Of a DNA stretch of 19,426 bases, positions 1-7,434 are shown in pieces; position 1 is the stretch's first letter, and every line of letters starts with the position of its first letter. A program made the translations under genes and the position numbers. The DNA lies in assembly GCA_046047315.1 (NCBI GenBank), contig JBJOID010000074.1, positions 1 to 19,426 on the forward strand, written 5' to 3'. The DNA comes from WGMK01 sp046047315. GTDB lineage: Bacteria > Hydrogenedentota > Hydrogenedentia > Hydrogenedentales > JAEUWI01. The notes under the pieces were generated by a model, which did not search any database, was not told where the DNA came from, and saw nothing but the letters and a program-made list of their open reading frames with translations.

Positions 1-138
1 CAGCTGAACGCCGCCTACGGTATCGCCCCCTGGAAAGACGGCCAATGGCTCCGCGCCCAGTCCGCCAAAGGCGATACCCGCGCCACCTGGACCGCCACCG
101 CCCTCATCGAAACCCCGCCCACCATCCCCGCCCGCTGA
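1..138 (+). CDS. C-terminal fragment of an unidentified protein (cut by window edge)
   Basis: Frame 1 is open from the first base to a TGA at 136-138 and gives 45 residues ending in TPPTIPAR. Third codon positions are almost all G or C, as in the definite genes of this window, which argues for real coding sequence rather than chance. The visible part is rich in Ala, Thr and Trp and has no motif I recognise, so I assign no function. The start lies outside the window. Confidence 0.55.
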   Translation, partial: QLNAAYGIAPWKDGQWLRAQSAKGDTRATWTATALIETPPTIPAR

Positions 139-221
139 ATAGATACATCGGTGTATTCGCCCTCTCCCGGGCTCACCGCACACTCAACATCGAAAACGCC
201 AGCAATTCACCGGGCGAAGCA

Positions 222-250
222 TTGACATCATGATGCATTCATCGTATGCT
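222..250 (+). promoter_or_regulatory. Sigma70-type promoter of the vapBC pair
   Basis: TTGACA (222-227) and TATGCT (245-250) are separated by exactly 17 bases, a near-consensus housekeeping promoter. Transcription would begin at about 256-258, on the start codon of the antitoxin gene (258), so the mRNA is probably leaderless. The -10 element lies between two copies of TGATGCAT. Confidence 0.75.
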
Positions 251-259
251 TTGATGCAT
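231..259. promoter_or_regulatory. Putative antitoxin operator: TGATGCAT direct repeats
   Basis: TGATGCAT occurs at 231-238 and again at 252-259, 21 bases apart (about two helical turns). Each copy contains the palindrome ATGCAT. The copies flank the -10 box and the second covers the start codon. Ribbon-helix-helix antitoxins typically bind short repeated half-sites over their own promoter, so an autoregulatory operator is a reasonable inference. Binding itself is not shown. Confidence 0.55.
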
Positions 260-494
260 GAGAACAACCGTCGATATAAATGACGAACTTTTGATTGCCG
301 CAAAGAAGCGCGCGGCGGAAACGCGGCGCACGTTGTCGGCAGTGCTCGAAGACGCATTGCGCCTGTCGCTGAAGGAACAGGTGCCAGCTGGAACCAAGCT
401 GGTTATACCCAGTATCTCGATGGGAAGCCTTAAGCCGGGCGTGGACCTCGACAACTCGGCGGCGCTCCTCGATCTGATGGAGCGTGAGGATTGA
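258..494 (+). CDS. vapB: VapB-type ribbon-helix-helix antitoxin
   Basis: This 78-residue protein begins MRTTVDINDELL, the short beta strand plus first helix typical of Arc/MetJ-type ribbon-helix-helix antitoxins. The second helix (about residues 25-40, RTLSAVLEDALR) follows, and the C-terminal half is the usual variable toxin-binding tail. It should neutralise the PIN toxin encoded next and repress the shared promoter. ATG 258 is chosen because the family N-terminus starts there. It has no room for a Shine-Dalgarno sequence, since the predicted transcription start is at the ATG. The last bases overlap the toxin start by 4 nt (TTGA), which suggests translational coupling. The locus looks less GC-rich than its neighbours, consistent with the mobility of toxin-antitoxin pairs. 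Confidence 0.85.
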   Translation: MRTTVDINDELLIAAKKRAAETRRTLSAVLEDALRLSLKEQVPAGTKLVIPSISMGSLKPGVDLDNSAALLDLMERED

Positions 495-919
495 TTCTCC
501 TTGACGTGAACGTGCTGGTGTATTGCTGTCACAAGGAATCGCCCCGCCACCCCGAGTACCAAGCGTGGCTGCATGAGGCGATCTCAAGCGAATCGGCCAT
601 CGGCCTGTCTGATCTGGTGCTTTCCAGCGTGGTGAGGATATGCACCAACCCGAGGGTCTTCGTCCGCCCCGCGCCGCGCGACACCATCCTTGGGTTCTGC
701 AATGACCTGAGAAGTCACCCGAAGGTTGTATCGGTAGCGCCCGGAAAGCGGCACTGGGATATCTTCACACGGCTCTGCCGCGAGGGAGACGCCAAGGGCA
801 ACCTTGTCACCGATGCCTATCTCGCCGCCCTGGCCATCGAGTCCGGCGCGGAATGGATCACCACCGATCGTGACTTCGCCCGGTTCCCCGGACTGAAGTG
901 GCGGCATCCGCTCGCTTAG
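491..919 (+). CDS. vapC: VapC-type PIN-domain ribonuclease toxin
   Basis: This 142-residue PIN-domain protein resembles the long VapC subgroup common in Mycobacterium (TIGR00028-like), including the TNPRVF segment at about residues 52-57. Candidate metal-binding acidic residues are D5 (LLDVNVLVY), D108 (VTDAYLAAL) and D126/D128 (TTDRDF). The position usually held by Glu after strand 2 appears to be D41. PIN toxins cut RNA, often tRNA or rRNA, in the cytoplasm; the target here is unknown. Translation starts at TTG 491, overlapping the antitoxin stop, with GGAG at 479-482 as ribosome binding site 8 nt upstream. The protein is full length with no visible lesion, so the pair is probably active. 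Confidence 0.88.
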   Translation: MILLDVNVLVYCCHKESPRHPEYQAWLHEAISSESAIGLSDLVLSSVVRICTNPRVFVRPAPRDTILGFCNDLRSHPKVVSVAPGKRHWDIFTRLCREGDAKGNLVTDAYLAALAIESGAEWITTDRDFARFPGLKWRHPLA

Positions 920-934
920 TTCCTCACTTCCTCA

Positions 935-993
935 CCCAGCCCCCTCCAAGGTTTGAACCTGCCCCGCCCTTGGGGCCAGTATAGCGGGCTGGG
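935..993. repeat. Nested inverted repeat between vapC and the oxidoreductase gene
   Basis: CCCAGCCC (935-942) is perfectly complementary to GGGCTGGG (986-993). Inside lies a smaller stem, GCCCC (961-965) with GGGGC (972-976). RNA from this 111-base gap could form a two-level stem-loop. No T-tract follows, so it is not a classic intrinsic terminator; it could be a Rho-type site, an RNA structure or chance in GC-rich DNA. Confidence 0.3.
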
Positions 994-1030
994 TTGACAG
1001 TGGCATGGACTATCGAAGGGAGAACCTTGC

Positions 1031-2350
1031 ATGAAGACGCCACGCACTTTGAGCCGCCGACAGTTCCTGCGCCGGTCGGCGGGGGCCGCCGCCGGGGCGG
1101 TCGCATTCCCCTACATCATTCCGGGTTCGGCGCTTGGGCTCGATGGCGCGGTGGCGCCAAGCAACCGCATCACCCTCGCCAGCATCGGCGTGGGGGGGCA
1201 GGGCACCTACGACACCACCGCGCTGATGAGCCTGCCCGACACGCAGTACCTCGCCCTGTGCGACGTGGACCGCGCCCATCTCGAGAAGGCCACCGGCATG
1301 GTCGAGGGCTACTACAAGAACAAGGGGCAGGATCACCCCGGCATCGCGCAATACAAGGATTTCCGCGAAGTGCTCGACCGCGACGACATCGACGCGGTGA
1401 TGATCGCCACGCCGGACTTCTCGCACGCCATGATCACCGTGGCCGCCGCCAAGGCCGGCAAGGACATCTACTGCGAGAAGCCCCTGGCGCACTCGGTGCC
1501 CGAGGGCCGCGCGGTGGTGAACATCGTGCGGCAGACGGGCCGCGTGCTCCAGACCGGCAGCCACGAGCGCTCCCGCGACAACGCCCGCTACATGTGCGAG
1601 CTGGTGCAGAATCAGCGCATCGGCAAGCTGCACACCATCCGCGTGAACATGCCGGTGGACAACCACGGCCCCGTCGGCAACTACGATCCCGAGCCCGTGC
1701 CCGAAGGCTTCGACTACGAGATGTGGCTGGGCCCGGCCCCCTATGAGCCTTACACCACCAAGCGCTGCCACTTCTATTTCCGCTACATCCTCGATTACAG
1801 CGGCGGCGAGATGACCGACCGCGGCGCCCACATCCTCGACCTCGCCCAGCTCGGCGCGGGCATGGACGGCACCGGCCCCGTGTCGGTGGAAGGCACCGGC
1901 GTCTTCCCGCGCGATGGCCTCTTCAACACCGCCATGAGCTACAACTTCCGCTTCGAGTATGCCAACGGCGTGCAGATCATCGGCGAAAGCAAGCCGCGCC
2001 GCGGCATCAAGTTCGAGGGCGATGCCGGCTGGGTGATGGAGCATGTGCACGAGGGCGACCTCACCGCCAGCTCGCCCGAGATCCTCAAGGAAGTGATTGG
2101 GCCCAACGAGATCCACCTCGGCCGCAGCCGCGGCCACCACGCCGACTTCATCGAGTGCGTCAAGACGCGCAGCGACCCCAAGGCCCCCGTGGAGGTGGGT
2201 CATGGCAGCGGCACCATGTGCCACATCGCCAACATTGCCCTGCGCCTCGGCCGCAAGCTCCAGTGGGATCCGGCCGCCGAGCGGTTCATCAACGACGACG
2301 AAGCCAACCGCCTGCTGGCGCCGCGCGTGCGCACGCCGTGGCTCGTATGA
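1031..2350 (+). CDS. Tat-exported Gfo/Idh/MocA family oxidoreductase
   Basis: The 439-residue protein opens with a twin-arginine signal (SRRQFLRR, residues 8-15, then an Ala/Gly-rich hydrophobic stretch to about residue 37), so it should be exported folded with its cofactor. The Rossmann motif GVGGQG lies near residue 53 and the family EKP motif (CEKPLAHS) near residue 149. The C-terminal half is the alpha/beta substrate domain. The tail INDDEANRLL before PW is typical of the large exported subgroup of planctomycete-like bacteria. Such enzymes oxidise or reduce sugars and cyclitols with NAD(P); the substrate here is not readable. ATG 1031 has AAGGGAGAA at 1016-1024 as ribosome binding site. 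The HEAT-repeat gene begins 15 nt downstream, suggesting an operon. Confidence 0.92.
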   Translation: MKTPRTLSRRQFLRRSAGAAAGAVAFPYIIPGSALGLDGAVAPSNRITLASIGVGGQGTYDTTALMSLPDTQYLALCDVDRAHLEKATGMVEGYYKNKGQDHPGIAQYKDFREVLDRDDIDAVMIATPDFSHAMITVAAAKAGKDIYCEKPLAHSVPEGRAVVNIVRQTGRVLQTGSHERSRDNARYMCELVQNQRIGKLHTIRVNMPVDNHGPVGNYDPEPVPEGFDYEMWLGPAPYEPYTTKRCHFYFRYILDYSGGEMTDRGAHILDLAQLGAGMDGTGPVSVEGTGVFPRDGLFNTAMSYNFRFEYANGVQIIGESKPRRGIKFEGDAGWVMEHVHEGDLTASSPEILKEVIGPNEIHLGRSRGHHADFIECVKTRSDPKAPVEVGHGSGTMCHIANIALRLGRKLQWDPAAERFINDDEANRLLAPRVRTPWLV

Positions 2351-2364
2351 GAAGGAACGCCACG

Positions 2365-4989
2365 ATGAAAACACGCTTCTTGTTCTCCCTCTTGCTTATC
2401 GCTTCCTTCGGCGCGCACGCGCAGGACGCCGCCGCGCCCGGCGAGGAAGTGCCGCCCGTGCTCGTGAAGACCCTCCCGGAACCCGCCAGTCTCCCGGCCG
2501 CCCTGGCCGAACTGGCGAAATACGAGTTCGGCCAGAGCCGCCTCTCGCAAATCTACATCGAGAATCTCGTGCTCGCGGCCGTGGGCAACGAGAAAGCCGC
2601 CGACCTCGAAAGCGCCCTGCTGCCCCTGCTCGCGCCCGATGCCGCCACCCCCGATGCGCGCCGCTTCGTCTGCCGCATGCTCGGACTCGTCGGCGGACAG
2701 CGCGCCGCCGACGCCCTCGCGCCGCTCCTGCAGGATCCCGAATACACCGCCCATGCGCTTCAGGCCCTCGAGGGCATTGGCGGCGCCCTCGCCCCCTATG
2801 TCGATGCGCTCCTTGCCGGCGCTGCCGGTCAGGCCGAGCCGGGGCTGCGCGGCAACCTCGTCATGGCCATGGGCCGTCGCGGGGCCGCCTCCCTGCCGGG
2901 GCTTGCCCGCACCCTCTATCGCGACGCCGACCCCGCCCTGCGCGGCACCCTCGCCGACGCACTGGCCAAGCTCGGCACCGCCGAGGCCTGCTCGGTCCTG
3001 GCCGATCAGTTCTTCGCCAAGGGCGCTGATCGCGCGCCGCTCTATCCTGCCTGCGCCATCTGCGCCCCCGTGCTCGCGGCGGACCCCGCCACCGCCTCGC
3101 GTGGCGTTGATTGGCTGGCCGCCCTGCTCCAGCCGGAGGCTCCGGCCTTCGTGCGCGGCCGCGCCTATGTCGCCGCCGCTGCCCTGCCCGCCTATGGAGA
3201 CGCGGAGCTCGAGGCGCGTCGGCAACAGCTGCTGCCCCTCGCCGACGGCGACAACGACATCGAGCTGATGCGCGCCCGGGTGCAGGTGCTGGAAGCCCGC
3301 GCCGACGGCGTCGCCGAGCTGGCCGCGCTCGCGGGCAGCGCCGACCCCGCCCTGCAAACCCTCGCGCTTGAGGCGCTCGCACGCCGCAAAGATGCCGCCG
3401 GGGTGGAGCCTGCCGTCGCTGCACTCGCCTCCGAAAACACCGACGTGCGCGCCAGCGCCCTGCGCGCCCTCACCGCCTCCGGTTCCGATGCCGCTGTCGA
3501 TGCCTTGTTCGCCCTCGCCGCCAGCGAGGAATCGAAGATCGCCCGCGAAGGCAAGGACGCCCTCACCCGCTTGAACGCGCCCGGCGCCGACGAGCGCCTC
3601 GCCGCACTCGCCCGCGGGGGAGACGCCGCCGCGCAGGCTGTCGCCATTGAGTTGCTGGGGCTGCGCCGTTCCTTCGCGCAGCGCGGCGCGGCCATGGAGG
3701 CCCTCGCCTCCAGCGACGCCAACGTGCGCGACGCGGCCCATGTCGCGCTCCGCATCATCGCCGAAGAGAGCGACCTGCCCGCCCTGCTCGACGCCGCCCT
3801 CGCCGCCGATGAGGCCGGCGCCAAGGAATACGACACGACCGTCGTCAGCGTCGCGGCGCGCCTCGCGGCGGACCGCCGCCTCGCCCTCCTGAAGGAGCGC
3901 ATGGCTGCCGCCGCCGACCCCGCCCAGCAGGCGCGCTTCGTGTCGCTCATTGGTCGCGTCGGTGGAGACGCCGCCTTTGACGTGCTCGTGGAAGCGGCGG
4001 GCCATGCCGATCCCGCCGTGCGCCTTGCAGCCGCCCGCGGCCTCTCCGCCTGGGGCGAGGTCCGCGCCCTCGATCCCCTCGCCAAGCTGCTCGACGCCGA
4101 CGCCGCCTCCGAGGCGGGCAAGGCCGCCTTCGATGGCCTCGCGCGCCTCCTCGCCGACAACGACGTGCCTTCCTCCATCGCGATGAACCATGTGCAGTCG
4201 CTGCGCCGCGCCGCCGAATCGGACAGCGATCGCCGCCGTCTCATTCAGGCCATCAACACCGTCAGCGACATGCGCGCCTTCCGCATCGCCGAGTCGCTGG
4301 TGAAAGAGCCTGCCCTCCAGAGCGAGGCCGAGCAGGCCCTGGTCAACCTCGGCGGAAGGCTCGCCGGCGTCTACCCGGTGCAGGTGCGCGCCCGTATGGT
4401 GCAGATTGGCCGCACCAGCGAGCGCGACAACATCAAGGCCGCCGCGGAGAAGGTCTCCGACAACATCGCCCGCTCCAGAGACTTCATCACCTCGTGGGCC
4501 GTTTCCGGTCCCTATCGCATGGAAGGCAAGCGCGCCAACGAGCTGTATGGCGTGCGCTTCGCCCCCGAAGACGGCCTGCTCTGCGGCGACGCAGAAAGCA
4601 CCGGACACCTCGGCTGGGAGATCATTCCCGTCAGCCTCACCTCCGACAAGCCCGGCTATGTCGACCTCGAGGCCGAATACAAGGCCAACGAGTGCGTCGC
4701 CTACCTGCGCACCTGCTTCAGCGTGGCCAGCGCCACCGTCGGCAAGTTGTGGATAGGCTCCGACGACGGCTGCAAGGTCTGGCACAACGGCAACCCGCGC
4801 CTCGAAAGCCTCGGCATGCGCCACTATGTCGAGGGCGAGGACAGCATCCTGCTGCCGCTGGATCGCGGCGACCACACCATCGTCATCGCCGTCTACCAGC
4901 ACGCCTCCACCTGGGGCTTCAGCGCCCGCCTCACCGATGCCCAGGGCGGCAAGCTCGCCACCCTCACCTTCAACGAGCCCGTTCAGTGA
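2365..4989 (+). CDS. Secreted HEAT-repeat protein with C-terminal beta-sandwich-like domain
   Basis: This 874-residue protein has a Sec signal peptide (MKTRFLF, hydrophobic core, probable cleavage after AHA at residue 19). Residues about 40-690 are Ala- and Leu-rich helical repeats of HEAT type, recurring roughly every 30-35 residues with signatures such as DAATPDARRFVCRMLG and ASSDANVRDAAHVALR. Residues about 706-874 differ: SWAVSGPYRMEGK, then aromatic and Gly-rich strands including GSDDGCKVWHNG, which resembles carbohydrate-binding or PA14-like beta-sandwich modules. HEAT solenoids bind proteins; the last domain may bind glycan. ATG 2365 is preferred over the in-frame ATG 2347 because GAAGGA (2351-2356) sits 8 nt before it and the signal peptide starts there. 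Transcription ends at the hairpin at 5016. Confidence 0.85.
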   Translation: MKTRFLFSLLLIASFGAHAQDAAAPGEEVPPVLVKTLPEPASLPAALAELAKYEFGQSRLSQIYIENLVLAAVGNEKAADLESALLPLLAPDAATPDARRFVCRMLGLVGGQRAADALAPLLQDPEYTAHALQALEGIGGALAPYVDALLAGAAGQAEPGLRGNLVMAMGRRGAASLPGLARTLYRDADPALRGTLADALAKLGTAEACSVLADQFFAKGADRAPLYPACAICAPVLAADPATASRGVDWLAALLQPEAPAFVRGRAYVAAAALPAYGDAELEARRQQLLPLADGDNDIELMRARVQVLEARADGVAELAALAGSADPALQTLALEALARRKDAAGVEPAVAALASENTDVRASALRALTASGSDAAVDALFALAASEESKIAREGKDALTRLNAPGADERLAALARGGDAAAQAVAIELLGLRRSFAQRGAAMEALASSDANVRDAAHVALRIIAEESDLPALLDAALAADEAGAKEYDTTVVSVAARLAADRRLALLKERMAAAADPAQQARFVSLIGRVGGDAAFDVLVEAAGHADPAVRLAAARGLSAWGEVRALDPLAKLLDADAASEAGKAAFDGLARLLADNDVPSSIAMNHVQSLRRAAESDSDRRRLIQAINTVSDMRAFRIAESLVKEPALQSEAEQALVNLGGRLAGVYPVQVRARMVQIGRTSERDNIKAAAEKVSDNIARSRDFITSWAVSGPYRMEGKRANELYGVRFAPEDGLLCGDAESTGHLGWEIIPVSLTSDKPGYVDLEAEYKANECVAYLRTCFSVASATVGKLWIGSDDGCKVWHNGNPRLESLGMRHYVEGEDSILLPLDRGDHTIVIAVYQHASTWGFSARLTDAQGGKLATLTFNEPVQ

Positions 4990-5015
4990 AGCTCGGTTAG
5001 CCAGGCAACAAAAAT

Positions 5016-5053
5016 CCGGGGGCCGTCCCAATGGGACGACCCCCGGTCTTTTT
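5016..5053. terminator. Strong bidirectional intrinsic terminator
   Basis: A 14-base-pair stem with one C/A mismatch runs 5016-5029 with 5033-5046, closed by a 3-nt AAT loop. The plus strand continues TCTTTTT (5047-5053). On the minus strand the stem is followed by ATTTTTG (complement of 5009-5015). It therefore suits both converging genes, the HEAT-repeat gene and the DUF1080 gene. Confidence 0.9.
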
Positions 5054-5068
5054 AAGGAACGATTCAGC

Positions 5069-6169
5069 TTACTCGTCGTAGCTCTGCAGGTTGATGTTCT
5101 TGAACGACAGGTCCGTCGTCGGGTCGTGACCCTGCAGGTGGATGGTGCCCGCCTCCGGCACAAAGCCGTTCTTGCCGTCCGACTCCTTGCTCACCGGGCG
5201 CGTGTCGAAGAAATCGCTTACCTGGTAGCCGTTGATCCACACGGCGAAGTGGTTGCCGTTCGCCACCACCGTCTTCGAGAACCACTCATGATCCGTCGAC
5301 ACCACCTTGCGCGTTTCCTGCACGCCATACATGCCGCCCGTGCCGAAGTCCACCGGGCGCGTGCGATCTTCCTTGATCCACTGGTTGCGCACCTGCGACT
5401 CGTAGCCCTTCCAGAAAACGCCCTTCGGACCCCGGAAGAACACGCCGCTGTTCAGGTGCTCGCCGTTCGAGATGATGTCCAGTTGCAGCACGAAGTTCGC
5501 CCACACCGCATCCGTCTCGATCTGGCCGTTGCCGTCCTTGATGTTCAGCGCGCCATCGACCACGCTGAACTTCGAAGCGCGATCCGGAATGATGTTCCAG
5601 CCGCTCAGGTCCGTGCCGTTGAAGATCGCCTTCAACTGCAGGGGGCGCAGCTTCAGCTCGCTCACGTAGACCTTCGGTCCCGCGCCGCGCGTGGCGTGAT
5701 AGCGGTGATACTGAATGCCGATGTGGCCCCGGCGACCCGTCGCGGCAATGCCCTCCACCGCCGCGCCATCCAGCGTCGCCGTGATTTCATCGCCCACGGC
5801 CCGCACCGTGATCTCGCGCCACTCGCCCTTGCGCTCCGAATTCTCCACCAGCACCGTGCTGGCGTTCGGCGTGTCCAGGTTTCCGCGCACCACCAGCCCG
5901 GCCGAGCCCGGGCCGTCCACCTTGATCTTCGCGCTCAGCTCGAAGTCCTGGAACACCGCATTGTGCGCCAGCCAGCCGCCATTGCCCGACTCACCCTTCA
6001 GCGCGCCCTCGGCCACGCTCCACTGGATGTCGCCCAGCTGCGTCCAGCCAAACGTGCTCTCCCCGTCAAACAGATTGATCCACTGTCCCTCGGCCACTTC
6101 CTGCGCTTGCGCGGCGCCCGCCGCCGCCAGAAGCAGCCCCGCCGCCAAGCGGCTTGCCTTCTTCAACAT
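5069..6169 (-). CDS. Secreted tandem DUF1080 (3-keto-disaccharide hydrolase-like) protein
   Basis: The 366-residue protein begins with a Sec signal peptide (MLKKASRLAAGLLL, cleavage near AQA-QE at residues 19-21). Two homologous DUF1080 concanavalin-like domains follow. One spans about residues 27-172 and opens with INLFDGESTFGW; the other spans about 176-365 and opens with AIFNGTDLSGW. Each contains the usual pattern of an F-(D/N)-G start, a buried G-(V)-(F)-FRG or VVRG strand and C-terminal GxI strands. This family (PF06439) acts on 3-keto-glycosides made by Gfo/Idh/MocA-type dehydrogenases. The start is the ATG at 6169, with AGGAGG 6 nt upstream, rather than the longer reading frame. A divergent promoter pair separates it from asd, and the terminator at 5016-5046 serves its 3' end. 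Confidence 0.88.
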   Translation of the reverse strand: MLKKASRLAAGLLLAAAGAAQAQEVAEGQWINLFDGESTFGWTQLGDIQWSVAEGALKGESGNGGWLAHNAVFQDFELSAKIKVDGPGSAGLVVRGNLDTPNASTVLVENSERKGEWREITVRAVGDEITATLDGAAVEGIAATGRRGHIGIQYHRYHATRGAGPKVYVSELKLRPLQLKAIFNGTDLSGWNIIPDRASKFSVVDGALNIKDGNGQIETDAVWANFVLQLDIISNGEHLNSGVFFRGPKGVFWKGYESQVRNQWIKEDRTRPVDFGTGGMYGVQETRKVVSTDHEWFSKTVVANGNHFAVWINGYQVSDFFDTRPVSKESDGKNGFVPEAGTIHLQGHDPTTDLSFKNINLQSYDE

Positions 6170-6227
6170 GCCATTCCTCCTGCGTATGTGTTGACACCAT
6201 CGCCGCAAACCCGCGGCAGAGCCGATC

Positions 6228-6256
6228 ACTCTAAGTAAAAGGCCGCCGGATTACAA
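6228..6256 (-). promoter_or_regulatory. Candidate promoter of the DUF1080 gene
   Basis: Read on the minus strand, TTGTAA (6256-6251) and TAGAGT (6233-6228) are 17 bases apart. This gives a leader of about 50 nt before ATG 6169. The -10 hexamer is identical to that proposed for rpmH. Confidence 0.45.
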
Positions 6257-6270
6257 CGCCCGAGCCCTGT

Positions 6271-6300
6271 TTCCACTTTCCGCGGCGCCTGCGCTATACT
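6271..6300 (+). promoter_or_regulatory. Candidate promoter of asd
   Basis: A good -10 element, TATACT, lies at 6295-6300. The -35 region 18 bases upstream (TTCCAC, 6271-6276) is poor. Transcription would start near 6307, leaving a leader of about 80 nt. No lysine-riboswitch-like structure fits in that length. Confidence 0.45.
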
Positions 6301-6388
6301 ATCCGTCTTCCCCCGTCCCGCGCTCCCGGCCCAAGCATGCCCGCAGTGCGCATACCCGGGGCTATTCCAAAAGGAGCACGTGATTCCA

Positions 6389-7393
6389 ATGACCGCGAAG
6401 AATGTCGCCGTGGCGGGCGCCACCGGGGTGGTGGGCCGCGAACTGCTGCACATGCTCGATGTGCGCAACTACCCAATCAAGTCCCTGAAGCTGCTGGCTT
6501 CGGAACGCTCCGCCGGGTCCACGATGACGTTCAAGGGCGAGGAAATCCCCGTCGAGGTGCTGCGCGAGGACTCCTTCAAGGGCGTCGACGTCGCCCTCTT
6601 CAGCGCCGGCGGCGGCACCAGCAAGCACTTCGCCCCCTTCGCCGCCAAGGACGATTGCGTCGTGGTCGACAATTCCAGCGCATGGCGCATGGACCCCGAA
6701 GTGCCGCTCGTCGTGCCCGAGGTCAACCCCGAAAAGGTCAAGGAACACAAGGGCATCATCGCCAATCCCAACTGCTCCACCATCCAGATGGTCGTGGTGT
6801 TGAAGCCCCTCCACGACGCCGCCCGCATCAAGCGCATCGTCGTCTCCACCTATCAGGCCGTAAGCGGCGCCGGCAAGGCCGCCCTCAACGAACTCGACGA
6901 GCAGATGCGCGCCGTGCTGGCCGGCGAAGAACCCAAGTGCACCCTCTTCCCCTACCAGATGGCCTACAACGTGCTGCCCGCCATCCCCCACAAGAACTCC
7001 TTCGAGCCCAACGGCTACACCAACGAAGAGATGAAGATGGTCAACGAGACCAAGAAGATCATGGGCGACAACTCGATTCGCGTCACCGCCACTACCGTGC
7101 GCGTGCCCGTGCGCACCGGCCACAGCGAATCCGTCAACATCGAGACCGAGCGCAAGCTCACCCCCGAACAGGCCCGAGAACTCCTCTCCAAGGCCCCCGG
7201 CGTCACCGTCATGGACGACCCCGCCAACAGCATTTACCCCACCCCCCTGCATGCCGACGGCAAGCAGACCACCTTCGTCGGCCGCATCCGAGAGGACATC
7301 TCCCTCGACAACGGCCTCGACATGTGGATCGTCTCCGACAACCTCCTCAAGGGCGCCGCCCTCAACGCCGTCGAGATCGCCGAGCTGCTGTAA
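6389..7393 (+). CDS. asd: Aspartate-semialdehyde dehydrogenase
   Basis: The 334-residue enzyme catalyses NADPH-dependent reduction of aspartyl phosphate to aspartate semialdehyde, the branch point to lysine/diaminopimelate, threonine and methionine. The N-terminal GATGVVGREL is the NADP-binding loop. The catalytic cysteine is C129 in NPNCSTIQ, followed by the SGAGKAALNEL segment and the RVPVRTGHSESV segment with the conserved histidine. Length and motifs match the family throughout and no lesion is seen. I use ATG 6389. GTG 6380 in the same frame is possible (three residues longer), but AAGGAG at 6371-6376 is only 3 nt from it and 12 nt from the ATG, so spacing does not decide the start. The gene stands alone between its own promoter region and hicBA. 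Confidence 0.95.
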   Translation: MTAKNVAVAGATGVVGRELLHMLDVRNYPIKSLKLLASERSAGSTMTFKGEEIPVEVLREDSFKGVDVALFSAGGGTSKHFAPFAAKDDCVVVDNSSAWRMDPEVPLVVPEVNPEKVKEHKGIIANPNCSTIQMVVVLKPLHDAARIKRIVVSTYQAVSGAGKAALNELDEQMRAVLAGEEPKCTLFPYQMAYNVLPAIPHKNSFEPNGYTNEEMKMVNETKKIMGDNSIRVTATTVRVPVRTGHSESVNIETERKLTPEQARELLSKAPGVTVMDDPANSIYPTPLHADGKQTTFVGRIREDISLDNGLDMWIVSDNLLKGAALNAVEIAELL

Positions 7394-7404
7394 CTCCGTC
7401 GCCG

Positions 7405-7413
7405 TGTTACAAT
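7405..7413 (+). promoter_or_regulatory. Extended -10 promoter element before hicB
   Basis: TG at 7405-7406, one base, then TACAAT at 7408-7413 form an extended -10 element, which can work without a good -35 box. It lies just after the asd stop. GGAG at 7423-7426 is the ribosome binding site, 8 nt before ATG 7435. Confidence 0.5.
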
Positions 7414-7434
7414 CGTTGCGTTGGAGATCCCGCC

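Noticed and set aside
2200..5163. 987-codon open frame on the minus strand opposite the HEAT-repeat gene
   Set aside because: It is a Gly/Glu/Ala-rich shadow of the Ala-rich plus-strand gene. It has no signal or motif, and it runs through the terminator and into the DUF1080 gene.
6301..6388. Possible lysine riboswitch in front of asd
   Set aside because: The leader is only about 80 nt. The lysine aptamer needs roughly twice that, and none of its conserved structure is visible.
6470..7252. Open frames antisense to asd
   Set aside because: They are shadow frames of a clearly recognised enzyme gene, with no independent coding signal.
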